NCBI RefSeq assembly: GCF_000143765.1
Contig: NZ_GL379778.1
Location: forward strand, 44,523-108,522
Direction of reading: 5' to 3'
DNA length: 64,000 nucleotides
Origin: Sphingobacterium spiritivorum ATCC 33861
GTDB lineage: Bacteria; Bacteroidota; Bacteroidia; Sphingobacteriales; Sphingobacteriaceae
Shown here: positions 53,210-60,499 of the stretch, piece by piece
Position numbering within the stretch: position 1 is the stretch's first letter
Layout: every line of letters starts with the position of its first letter
The notes under the pieces: model-generated
Databases searched by the model: none
The model's input: only the letters and a program-made list of their open reading frames with translations
Told to the model about the DNA's origin: nothing
Program-made: the position numbers and the translations under genes

Positions 53210-54055
53210 TTACTGGTCGGTATCGTCCATCCGGTTTATGAGTGTATGGATGAGGGTTGCAAGGAAGCGGGTGCGTTCGGATTTGCGTGCGCGGATCTCG
53301 AGAAAGGTTCGGCGGTACTGTCCCAGATCGATATTGAAGGCTTGCTGTAACTGCTCGGCTATATCTTTGAGGTCTGCGGTTCCATGATTGAATACGCCTT
53401 GTGAATGGAGTGCGTAGATGAGTTCTACGAGGGCTACTTTGGGTGCTGTCCATTGCAGTATGGGTATTGGTTTTGCGGGTGTTGCTGCCGGAGTTTTCCG
53501 GGTGGAGAGGTTTGTAAGCTGATTTTCGAGGTAGACTTGGAGCTTGTCGTGGGCTATTATTTTGGCTACTTTGTAGTCGTGGGAGGTGGCGAACTGGTGG
53601 TCGGTCTCGAAGTAGTAGGTGTCGAGGTTCAGCCTGATGTCTTGTTTGCCCCGAATGAAATAGTGCTGATCTAATAGTGTGCTTCCGGTACGGTAATATT
53701 TATAGAATTCTATATTATTATCAAAGTAGGTTTTCAGCCTCCGGAGTTCGTTGTTGTAGTATTTGCGTAATATGCGTTTTCCTCCTTTGGGCTTTTTGGT
53801 TTCGATCTTGAAGATGGAGTTGTGATAAATGAGCTTGGCTGAAATACGGGGTTTGATCTCTTTGAAGAAGTAGATTTCTTCCTGTGTGGTGTTGAAATTA
53901 TGGGTGAGTATATGTTGTTTGAGTTGGGAAAGGGCTTCGAGAATAAGTGCTATAGCTCGTTCGGACAAAAGAATGGGATTATCTGTCTGGGAGTTGATGA
54001 AGGCTATACGTGCCTTCAGGGTGTGCAATATTGTATCGTATTGTTGTCTCTCCAT
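53210..54055 (-). CDS. rteC: RteC-like regulatory protein
   Basis: A 281-residue protein with RteC-domain features: YDTILHTLKARIAFI, EEIYFFKEIKPRISAKLIYHNSIFKIE, YYRTGSTLLDQHYFIRGKQDI, and a C-terminal helical region with TAPKVALVELIYALHSQGVFNHGTADLKDIAEQLQQAFNIDLGQYRRTFLEIRARK. In CTnDOT, RteC is needed for expression of the excision genes. Located between the integrase and the excisionase-like gene, it probably has the same job here. Soluble, no signal peptide. Confidence 0.85.
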   Translation of the reverse strand: MERQQYDTILHTLKARIAFINSQTDNPILLSERAIALILEALSQLKQHILTHNFNTTQEEIYFFKEIKPRISAKLIYHNSIFKIETKKPKGGKRILRKYYNNELRRLKTYFDNNIEFYKYYRTGSTLLDQHYFIRGKQDIRLNLDTYYFETDHQFATSHDYKVAKIIAHDKLQVYLENQLTNLSTRKTPAATPAKPIPILQWTAPKVALVELIYALHSQGVFNHGTADLKDIAEQLQQAFNIDLGQYRRTFLEIRARKSERTRFLATLIHTLINRMDDTDQ

Positions 54056-54186
54056 AGAATACCCGTTTTTGGTTATGTATTATTCTATCTTCTTTTATGG
54101 GGTAGTTATGGTTATTCATAATTGATAATTTAAATATAGTATCTTAAAAAGATATTAATTACATTTTTTGATTAAATAATTGATAT

Positions 54187-55431
54187 TTAGCGAATTTTTG
54201 TTTTATCATTTAGTGGTATTTGTTCAAATTTTTCTTTTAACATTTGCATATCGTGGCTTATTTTCTGGTCGAGGATCTTGGCGTAATGTTGGGTGGTTCG
54301 CAGATTTTTGTGTCCCAGCATTTTGCTGACTGATTCGATGGGTACTCCGTTGGACAGGGTAATAGTGGTGGCGAATGTATGACGGGCTATGTGAAAGGTG
54401 AGCTCTTTACGAATACCGCAGATGTCTGCTATTTCTTTCAGGTATGCATTCATTTTCTGATTACTCAGTATGGGAAGCAGTGTTCCTTCATTACTACACT
54501 GGGGATGATCTTCATATTTCCTGATAATCTCTAATGCTATCGGTAGCAATGGTATGCGGGATGGGGTTTCGGTTTTCTGACGGTGGGTAAATATCCATTT
54601 TCCTCCATCTATGCCGATGTTGATATGGAAAGGTGTGAGGTTGCGGACGTCTATATAGGCAAGTCCTGTAAAACAACTGAAAACAAAGATGTCACGGACT
54701 ATATTGAGTCTGTCGGTGGCAAATGTCCTGCTATATATGATATGTACTTCTTCCTGGGTAAGGTAGCTGCGTTCGACTTCACGGATCTTGGATTTGTAGT
54801 TGACAAACGGATCTCTGTCGAGCCATCCATTGGCTATGCAGATATTGATGATCTTGCGGAAGTTTTTGATGTATTTGACGGCTGTATTATTGTTGCACTT
54901 ACGGGTATTTCTTAAATAGAATTCGTAATCCATGATAAAGGCGTGGTCTATCTTCCGGATATCTATATCTTGTATGGTGTGTCTGGTCTGTAGAAAATCA
55001 ACTGTGTGCTTCAATGAGGTCTTGTATCTCTCTAATGTGCCGGGGGCGTATTCCTGCCCGATCAGGCTTTGGATTTTATTATTGTGATCCTGGAATATGG
55101 AGACTAGCATCCGGGCTGTTCCGGCATGGGGAAAGAGTTGGTTGCGGAGGGTGTCTGTATTAACGGGGATTCCTTTTTTGAAGAGCGTACGCTCGGCTTG
55201 GGATATCTCACTGCGGATGTGATCGAGGTGGCTGTTTATTGCACGGGCTTCCTCATTGTTACCTCTGACTTTTGCTGCTTCTGTGTTCCACTTGTCTGAA
55301 TGTATGAATTTGTTGGTGCTGAATTCAAAACGTCTGGACTGTATGGTGACACGTACATATATGGGGCTGTGCCCTTCTTTGTTGGTTTTTGTTCTCTTGA
55401 TATAGAAGAGGATGTATACTGTAGCGTTCAT
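54187..55431 (-). CDS. Tyrosine recombinase (integrase), IntDOT-like
   Basis: A 414-residue site-specific recombinase: an N-terminal arm-binding domain (1-90), a SAM-like core-binding domain (100-205) and the catalytic domain. Catalytic residues are Lys286, His347 and Arg350 in FHIARHTFAT, His374 in MLGHKNL and the nucleophile Tyr383 in QHYAKI. The first conserved Arg is replaced by Ala258 (FTGLAYIDVRNL), as in other Bacteroidota integrases related to IntDOT. It lies 250 bp inside the tRNA-proximal border and faces away from it. It should insert and excise the element at tRNA-Ser. Confidence 0.93.
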   Translation of the reverse strand: MNATVYILFYIKRTKTNKEGHSPIYVRVTIQSRRFEFSTNKFIHSDKWNTEAAKVRGNNEEARAINSHLDHIRSEISQAERTLFKKGIPVNTDTLRNQLFPHAGTARMLVSIFQDHNNKIQSLIGQEYAPGTLERYKTSLKHTVDFLQTRHTIQDIDIRKIDHAFIMDYEFYLRNTRKCNNNTAVKYIKNFRKIINICIANGWLDRDPFVNYKSKIREVERSYLTQEEVHIIYSRTFATDRLNIVRDIFVFSCFTGLAYIDVRNLTPFHINIGIDGGKWIFTHRQKTETPSRIPLLPIALEIIRKYEDHPQCSNEGTLLPILSNQKMNAYLKEIADICGIRKELTFHIARHTFATTITLSNGVPIESVSKMLGHKNLRTTQHYAKILDQKISHDMQMLKEKFEQIPLNDKTKIR

Positions 55432-55531
55432 AATGTGGTGACCTTTATGTTAGTATTTAATTTAAACCTGATCTGCTGTATACACAAGATGTTCAATTGC
55501 TGTTCACCTCGCTGTACAGGATGCTTTGAAC

Positions 55532-55588
55532 CCGGAGGTGTCTGTGATGTGTACATAATTTTGGTGACACCTCGAAGGACACCTCCGG
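55532..55588. promoter_or_regulatory. Repeat cluster between integrase and attachment site
   Basis: CCGGAGGTGTC (55532-55542) and GACACCTCCGG (55578-55588) form a perfect 11-bp inverted repeat, with a further GACACCTC at 55566. These are candidate arm sites for the integrase or sites for the excisionase-like protein, and they also lie in the integrase promoter region. Confidence 0.45.
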
Positions 55589-55626
55589 ATTGGGGTTTAA
55601 TACTTAACCTGATTACCGCATAAAAG

Positions 55627-55662
55627 AAAAAACCGCTAAACAATTAAGCTTAGCGGTTTTTT
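55627..55662 (-). terminator. Element-supplied terminator for tRNA-Ser
   Basis: Perfect 13-bp stem AAAAAACCGCTAA/TTAGCGGTTTTTT. On the minus strand it stands 21 bp after the tRNA-proximal repeat, so it ends the tRNA transcript in place of the displaced native terminator at 29261-29286. Confidence 0.75.
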
Positions 55663-55682
55663 AACCATTTTGTATTGCTACT

Positions 55683-55700
55683 TGCGGAGAGTGAGGGATT
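55683..55700. repeat. tRNA-proximal attachment site
   Basis: TGCGGAGAGTGAGGGATT, the 3' end of tRNA-Ser(UGA) on the minus strand plus two bases, identical to 29288-29305. Insertion here restores a complete tRNA. Confidence 0.9.
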
Positions 55701-55769
55701 CGAACCCCCGGACCTGTGACAGTCAACAGTTTTCAAGACTGCCGCATTCGACCACTCTGCCAACTCTCC
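55685..55769 (-). tRNA. tRNA-Ser (anticodon UGA)
   Basis: An 85-nt gene. The acceptor stem GGAGAGT pairs with ACTCTCC, the discriminator is G, the anticodon loop reads CTTGAAA with anticodon TGA, the class II variable arm is long (about 15 nt), and the T arm is GGGGGTTCGAATCCC. CCA is not encoded. It is the integration target of the element on its left. Confidence 0.95.
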
Positions 55770-55773
55770 GCGA

Positions 55774-55804
55774 CAAAAGTAGAAATATTCATTTGTTCTG
55801 CAAA
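55774..55804 (-). promoter_or_regulatory. Promoter of tRNA-Ser
   Basis: On the minus strand a -33 TTTG (complement of 55801-55804) is followed after 19 bp by the -7 element TACTTTTG (55774-55781). This matches the Bacteroidota sigma-A consensus in sequence and spacing. It lies 4 bp before the mature tRNA start. Confidence 0.75.
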
Positions 55805-55865
55805 ACTTATTTTTTATAGCCTTGAAAATGAGCTGAATATTTTATTTAAGGGCCTTTAAAGGGGC

Positions 55866-56750
55866 TTAAGGATGCAAAATTTCATGTGAATGCTTCTTAA
55901 TATTCGCTGCTAATTTCTCCAGAGGCAAGTCATCTGAGTCAATTCCGAAAGGATCTTCAATAGATTCTGCAATCAATTCGAGTGAAGCCAGTACATAGAA
56001 TACAAAAGGAACCGCTGCAATAACGAAGTAACCTATAGAAAACACATAACCTACGGGAAGGGTAAATACATAGAATACAATAAACTTCTTGATAAACGAG
56101 CTATATGACTGCGGAATGGGTGTGTTTTTGATCCGTTCACAGGCTCCGCAGATATTGGTCAGCGATTGCAATTCGTCATTCAGGATAATAAATTGTTCAC
56201 CGGACAGGATGCCCGACTTATAGAGATTCGTTACTTTTTTGAAAATCAGGGCAGCCAGTTGATTTGGCGCATGCTTTTTCAGATCCAGATTTCCCAGTTC
56301 CGGGTGCTCCTTATCATCCAGCATATATGTCGTATAATCCGACCGCAGAAAGGATTGTGTCAATTCAGCGTAGAGAGGAATCGCTTTTCTGAAGAAAGAG
56401 CGGTTTGTATGATCATCTTCCGGAAGGAATGCATTCATTTTATAAGCCAGTGTACGGCTAATATTAGTCAGGATGCCCCATTGTTTACGGGCTTCCCACC
56501 ACCTGTCATAAGCTGTATTCGTACGGAATACAAGTAGCAGGGACAATGCAAATCCTAATAAACTATGTACAATCGTAATGTTTTTGATCCAGCTCTTTTC
56601 CGACAACCGAAGATATTCAAGTTCCAGATAAGCAATTCCTCCTGAAAAAGCAGCGGCTAAAAGCAGATAGGGAAGGAGTTTGCGAACGGTGTCCGACTTG
56701 TGGAGGTAAAAGGTGGCTTTGAACCATTCTTTAGGATTATACACTTGCAT
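55866..56750 (-). CDS. Bestrophin-like (UPF0187) membrane channel protein, second copy
   Basis: A 294-residue bestrophin-family protein with LLVFRTNTAYDRWWEARKQWGILTNISRTLAYK in the first half and AAVPFVFYVLASLELIAESIEDPFGIDSDDLPLEKLAANIKKH at the end, the conserved acidic DPFG-x-D-x-DDL stretch. Four membrane segments are visible. It is about 60 residues shorter in the middle than the copy at 14801-15871, nearer to the usual bacterial length. Single gene; channel activity is known for relatives only. Confidence 0.92.
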   Translation of the reverse strand: MQVYNPKEWFKATFYLHKSDTVRKLLPYLLLAAAFSGGIAYLELEYLRLSEKSWIKNITIVHSLLGFALSLLLVFRTNTAYDRWWEARKQWGILTNISRTLAYKMNAFLPEDDHTNRSFFRKAIPLYAELTQSFLRSDYTTYMLDDKEHPELGNLDLKKHAPNQLAALIFKKVTNLYKSGILSGEQFIILNDELQSLTNICGACERIKNTPIPQSYSSFIKKFIVFYVFTLPVGYVFSIGYFVIAAVPFVFYVLASLELIAESIEDPFGIDSDDLPLEKLAANIKKHSHEILHP

Positions 56751-56814
56751 TGGACAAATATAATTTGTTCAAATTTAATTTGAAAGTATCCGTGTAATGC
56801 ATTAATTTCAAGGC

Positions 56815-57672
56815 ATGGCGAAAAAGGCTGTGAAGAGGGGTTCACCATCCAAAAAAGAGGTAAAGGATGACAGAAAAGTATATCTTATATGGAGTATAGT
56901 CATTCCTGTTATCATTGTTTTGCTTGCTGTAAGTTGGCATTATCGTTCAGGAATCCGTTACTATATCAGGGAAGTCGTTTCAGGAAAGGAGCAGAACGGA
57001 TGGAAAGATGCTAAGTACGACATTCGTAATGTCGAACTCATGAGCAAGCATGATGATAAGATATTCGGGATAGATATCAGTCAGTATCAGGGTGATATAG
57101 ACTGGGTACAAGTCAATACAATCAATGACAAATTTCCGGTAGACTTTATTTTTATCCGGGCGACTATGGGCGAATCCGGAGTCGACTCCAGATTTAAAAC
57201 AAACTGGAAACGAGCAAATTCCAGAGCCAAGATACGGGGCGCTTATCATTATTTCAGACCAAATGAAAATTCATTAAAACAAGCCCGTAATTTTGTGAAG
57301 ACAGTTCACCTTAAAGCTGGTGATCTGCCTCCGGTACTGGATATAGAAGAGATGCCTGTCAATCAATCTATGGACAGTCTGCGTACAGGATTGAAGCGCT
57401 GGCTGGGATTTGTAGAAGCGCATTACGGGATCAAACCTATTTTGTATTCCGGAGATAAGTTTTTTACGGACTTTCTGGAAAAAGAATTTTCAGACCATGT
57501 CATCTGGATTGCAAATTATAACTTCTGGATAGATGATCTGAAGGATCATTGGGATTTTTGGCAATTTTCAGAAAAAGGATCCGTTAGGGGCATAAAAGGT
57601 AATGTAGATCTTAATATCTATAATGGCGATATTGAAAAACTGGAATCGCTGGCTATACCGTTTCGCAATTAA
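56815..57672 (+). CDS. GH25 lysozyme-like muramidase, membrane-anchored
   Basis: A 285-residue protein with a basic N-terminus, one hydrophobic anchor (about 24-40, LIWSIVIPVIIVLLAVS) and a glycoside hydrolase family 25 domain from about residue 80: FGIDISQYQGDIDW with the first Asp, FIFIRATMGESGVDSRFKTNW, GAYHYFRPN, and PPVLDIEEM with the catalytic acidic pair. The domain ends with WDFWQFSEKGSVRGIKGNVDLNIYNG, typical of GH25. It would cut the peptidoglycan sugar chain on the periplasmic side, for remodelling or turnover. Confidence 0.9.
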   Translation: MAKKAVKRGSPSKKEVKDDRKVYLIWSIVIPVIIVLLAVSWHYRSGIRYYIREVVSGKEQNGWKDAKYDIRNVELMSKHDDKIFGIDISQYQGDIDWVQVNTINDKFPVDFIFIRATMGESGVDSRFKTNWKRANSRAKIRGAYHYFRPNENSLKQARNFVKTVHLKAGDLPPVLDIEEMPVNQSMDSLRTGLKRWLGFVEAHYGIKPILYSGDKFFTDFLEKEFSDHVIWIANYNFWIDDLKDHWDFWQFSEKGSVRGIKGNVDLNIYNGDIEKLESLAIPFRN

Positions 57673-57755
57673 TACCCGAATAAGTTCAAAACCGCTATCC
57701 GGTTTTAAGGTTTTCAAACAATTTAATCATTGTGTTTTTTAAACTTCACTTACGA

Positions 57756-58448
57756 ATGAAAAAAATAGTAATCTTATATATGTTCCTGATATCATTATCA
57801 GGATATGGTAAAGCTGACAGCGTTCAGCAGGACAGCATGGCATTATCTGTAGAGCAATTTGCGAAAGCGGCAGATCAATATCTGATCATCGATACCCGCA
57901 AGTCCGATGATTTTCTGAAAGGCTTTATTTCCAAAAGCATCAATATCGGTTGGGAAGGACCATTTGATAGCTGGATTGCTAAAATTGTAACCAATAAAGA
58001 CACAAGGATTCTTCTTGTTACAGACGAGGGGCAGGAAGAACAGATTGTACATAAATTGCATACTCTGGGGTATACCAATGTCACAGGCTATCTTAAAGGA
58101 GGATTTGGGACATGGAAAAAAGCGCATCAGCCGATTGAACGTATTGGCAGTGTTACTGCTGCTCAGGCTCTGGATCATACGCAGAAAGCGGAGTATGTAT
58201 ATGTAGATGTCCGGACAGCTCAGGAATACGCAGGAGGACATGTAGAAAAGTCAGTTCATGTTCCATTAAATGCATCGGATTTTGAATTTGAAATTTATCC
58301 TGATAAAACCTACCTGTTACAATGTCAGTCCGGCTACAGAAGTAGTCTGGCGGCATCATTATTGTATGCTAAGGGTATACATAATATCCTCAATGTAGAA
58401 GGTGGTTATAAAGCAGTTTCTACGGTGAAAGATACTGAACAGAAATAA
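57756..58448 (+). CDS. Exported protein with two rhodanese domains
   Basis: About 230 residues from the ATG at 57756, which gives a signal peptide (VILYMFLISLSGYG). Two rhodanese domains follow. The first (about 30-130; YLIIDTRKSDDFLKGFISKSINIGW, GYLKGGFGTW) has no Cys in the active-site loop (LLVTDEGQEEQI) and is probably inactive. The second (about 135-225; VYVDVRTAQEYAGGHVEKSVHVPL) has the active-site loop LLQCQSGYRSS with Cys. Such proteins transfer sulfur. It is followed after 10 bp by a thioredoxin gene, so a periplasmic sulfur/redox role is likely. Confidence 0.85.
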   Translation: MKKIVILYMFLISLSGYGKADSVQQDSMALSVEQFAKAADQYLIIDTRKSDDFLKGFISKSINIGWEGPFDSWIAKIVTNKDTRILLVTDEGQEEQIVHKLHTLGYTNVTGYLKGGFGTWKKAHQPIERIGSVTAAQALDHTQKAEYVYVDVRTAQEYAGGHVEKSVHVPLNASDFEFEIYPDKTYLLQCQSGYRSSLAASLLYAKGIHNILNVEGGYKAVSTVKDTEQK

Positions 58449-58458
58449 GATTATTTAT

Positions 58459-58761
58459 ATGGCAACATTTAATGAAATATTACAAAAGCACAAATTGGCT
58501 CTGATCGATTTTTCAGCGACATGGTGCGGTCCGTGTCAGCAATTGGCCCCTATTCTGGAAGACGTTAAAAAACATTATGGTGAAGATCTTTCCATAATTA
58601 AAATTGATGTGGATAAAAATCAGGCACTTGCGTCGAATTTTAAAGTACAGGGTGTTCCGACACTTATACTTTTTAAAGACGGAGAGCAGGTGTGGAGGCA
58701 ATCCGGGCTATTGATGAAAAACAATCTTGTACAAGTCATCGATCAATACCGTCAGGCATAG
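58459..58761 (+). CDS. trxA: Thioredoxin
   Basis: A 100-residue cytoplasmic thioredoxin with the active site ATWCGPCQQLAP (Cys25/Cys28 region), SIIKIDVDKNQALASNFKVQGVPTLILFKDGEQVWRQSG with the cis-Pro loop GVPT. Full length for the family and without signal peptide. It lies 10 bp after the rhodanese gene and probably shares its transcript. It may act on the same pathway or serve as general reductant; a second thioredoxin gene elsewhere cannot be excluded. Confidence 0.93.
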   Translation: MATFNEILQKHKLALIDFSATWCGPCQQLAPILEDVKKHYGEDLSIIKIDVDKNQALASNFKVQGVPTLILFKDGEQVWRQSGLLMKNNLVQVIDQYRQA

Positions 58762-58805
58762 AGACTGATTGCATTTCTTCTGAATGATCTGGAAGGTAAA
58801 CATTA

Positions 58806-58854
58806 AAAAAGGATCAGATCTGAATGTTATGTTCATTCAAATCTGATCCTTTTT
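58806..58854. terminator. Bidirectional terminator between thioredoxin and CorC genes
   Basis: Long stem AAAAAGGATCAGATCTGAAT / ATTCAAATCTGATCCTTTTT with few mismatches and a short loop, A-rich before and T-rich after. It serves both convergent genes. Confidence 0.85.
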
Positions 58855-58909
58855 GTTTAAAGTACAGAAGATTTTAAATTAAAGATCAGTTTTGGTCTTT
58901 CAGACACTG

Positions 58910-60229
58910 TTAATCTTCATAATCCTGATCCGATGACAAAGGAAGTCTTGTGACAAGAAGTTTATCAATTCGGTTACCATCCATATCCAGTACTTCAAAT
59001 TCGAGATTTTTATAAATTACCTTATCACCTTCTTCAGGTACGCGATCCAGTAAAAAGAATACCAACCCTGCGACAGTTGTAATATTGCGGATTTCTTCTT
59101 CGTCTTTTTCGGATAATCCCACTTCCAGATTTTCCATGAAATCGTCCAGCTGATATCGTCCGTCAATAAGGAATGAACCGTCTTCACGTTTACGGATTTT
59201 ACTGTTTTCAATATTGTTCAGATCATCAAAATCCCCCACCAGACCCGTCAATATATCCTTCAAGGTAATAATTCCCTGCGGTATACCATATTCATCGATC
59301 ACGATGGCCTGAGCTGCTTTTGAATTTCTAAACGATTCCAATACAGACAGTGCACCACTATTTTCATTGATATACGGAATAGGGGTGATGAGAGCAGACA
59401 AGTCCGTTTCTTCGTTGTTAAGATACTGTTGAAGTAATGTTTTGACATGTACCACTCCTTTTATCTTATCAAAATTACCATCACAGATAGGGTATACCGT
59501 ATGTTGAGTAGCTGTAATCACTTTCTTGTTCTCTTCAAAAGAATCCTGCAGATCCAGATAGTCGATCTTACTGCGGTGAACCATCAGATTGATTGCTTTC
59601 TTATCGCCGATTGAAAGAAGACGGTCTACAATATCATGTTCTATATTATCAATAATACCACTATCGACTCCTTCATCTACCAGCGCTTTTATTTCCTCTT
59701 CAGTAACGGCATTTTTGCTGACTTTAATGTTAAGCAATCTGACCAGGAAATCTGTAGAGATACTTAGAAACCATACAAAAGGCTTCATGATCTTACTCAG
59801 AAAGTGCATGGGGAAAGCAATCAATGTCGCATAGCGTTCCGGTATGGCCATTCCGATCCGTTTCGGAACCAACTCGCCAATCACCAAAGAAAGGTAAGTG
59901 ATGATGATGACAACTAATATTACAGACAGCTGCTGGCTATAAGGCGCGAAAAACGAAATCTGCTCAAGTTGAGCATCTATAAATGTAGAGATGGTTCCTC
60001 CGCTGAAAAAACCTGTCAGAATGCCGATAAGGGTGATGCCGATCTGTACAGTAGAAAGAAATTGATTAGGATGTTCTTTGAGGTCTAAAGCGATTTTTGC
60101 AGCTGGGTTTTTCTTGTCACTCTCTGCTTGCAGGCGAGCCTTTCTGCTTGATACAATGGCTATTTCGGAGGCGGATAAAATACCGTTTAGAAGAATAAGG
60201 ATAAGGATTACTATAATTTCTGTCAGCAT
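58910..60229 (-). CDS. CorC/HlyC-type membrane protein (CNNM/DUF21, CBS pair)
   Basis: A 439-residue protein: a DUF21 membrane domain with four hydrophobic segments (1-190; LNGILSASEIAIVSSRKARL, VQIGITLIGILTGFFSGG, ELVPKRIGMAIPERYA), two CBS domains (about 205-335; NLMVHRSKIDYLDL, AIVIDEYGIPQGIITLKDILTGLVGD) and a C-terminal CorC_HlyC domain (about 345-430; FLIDGRYQLDDFMENL, TTVAGLVFFLLDRVPEEGD). The family is linked to Mg2+/Co2+ transport. Single gene, convergent with the thioredoxin gene. Confidence 0.93.
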   Translation of the reverse strand: MLTEIIVILILILLNGILSASEIAIVSSRKARLQAESDKKNPAAKIALDLKEHPNQFLSTVQIGITLIGILTGFFSGGTISTFIDAQLEQISFFAPYSQQLSVILVVIIITYLSLVIGELVPKRIGMAIPERYATLIAFPMHFLSKIMKPFVWFLSISTDFLVRLLNIKVSKNAVTEEEIKALVDEGVDSGIIDNIEHDIVDRLLSIGDKKAINLMVHRSKIDYLDLQDSFEENKKVITATQHTVYPICDGNFDKIKGVVHVKTLLQQYLNNEETDLSALITPIPYINENSGALSVLESFRNSKAAQAIVIDEYGIPQGIITLKDILTGLVGDFDDLNNIENSKIRKREDGSFLIDGRYQLDDFMENLEVGLSEKDEEEIRNITTVAGLVFFLLDRVPEEGDKVIYKNLEFEVLDMDGNRIDKLLVTRLPLSSDQDYED

Positions 60230-60388
60230 AGAAGATTTGAAAATTACACCAATTTACTGAAAATATCAGATTTGAGAAAGAATGAAGTAATAAAAAGACA
60301 AAAGGATCATAGGTAATGCATTTTTCAATGAGCCTTTTTTTGTGATATATTGTAAATATGGGCTGTCAGGAATGTAACAAATGCTACA

Positions 60389-60421
60389 CGATAACGTTTT
60401 CGGAAATTGTGCAAACGTTTG
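60389..60421 (+). promoter_or_regulatory. Candidate LacI-type operators upstream of the hexosaminidase gene
   Basis: A perfect palindrome CAAACGTTTG (60412-60421) and a related imperfect one CGATAACGTTTTCG just upstream, 20 bp apart. LacI/GalR proteins bind such AACGTT-centred sites. The gap 60250-60499 holds nothing else that I can support. Confidence 0.4.
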
Positions 60422-60499
60422 TGTACTGCCAACTCAGGGACATAATTGATATATTTAAAAAATGTTAAACCTGATTATCAGTCCTAATTGTGAGTACCT

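Larger units (their letters stand above)
29288..55700. mobile_element. 26.4-kb integrative element in tRNA-Ser(UGA) carrying defence genes
   Basis: The borders are an 18-bp direct repeat made from the tRNA 3' end. The integrase gene lies at the tRNA side, followed inward by RteC, an excisionase-like protein, a winged-helix protein and a DnaC-like ATPase. No relaxase, coupling protein, conjugation pilus genes, phage structural genes or transposase were found. It is therefore best called a genomic island or an element mobilised in trans. Cargo runs from the DUF5675 cassette through HEPN, HigBA, the five-gene MTase-NurA-HerA-ATPase-HNH operon and the two-gene nuclease module to two SymE-like genes. 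Confidence 0.88.

Noticed and set aside
53405..54125. Several plus-strand frames opposite rteC
   Set aside because: Cys/Tyr-rich products without domains; the minus-strand RteC gene explains the region.
14801..56750. The two bestrophin genes as a duplication caused by the element
   Set aside because: They lie in core chromosome on both sides, differ clearly in length and sequence, and are not border repeats.
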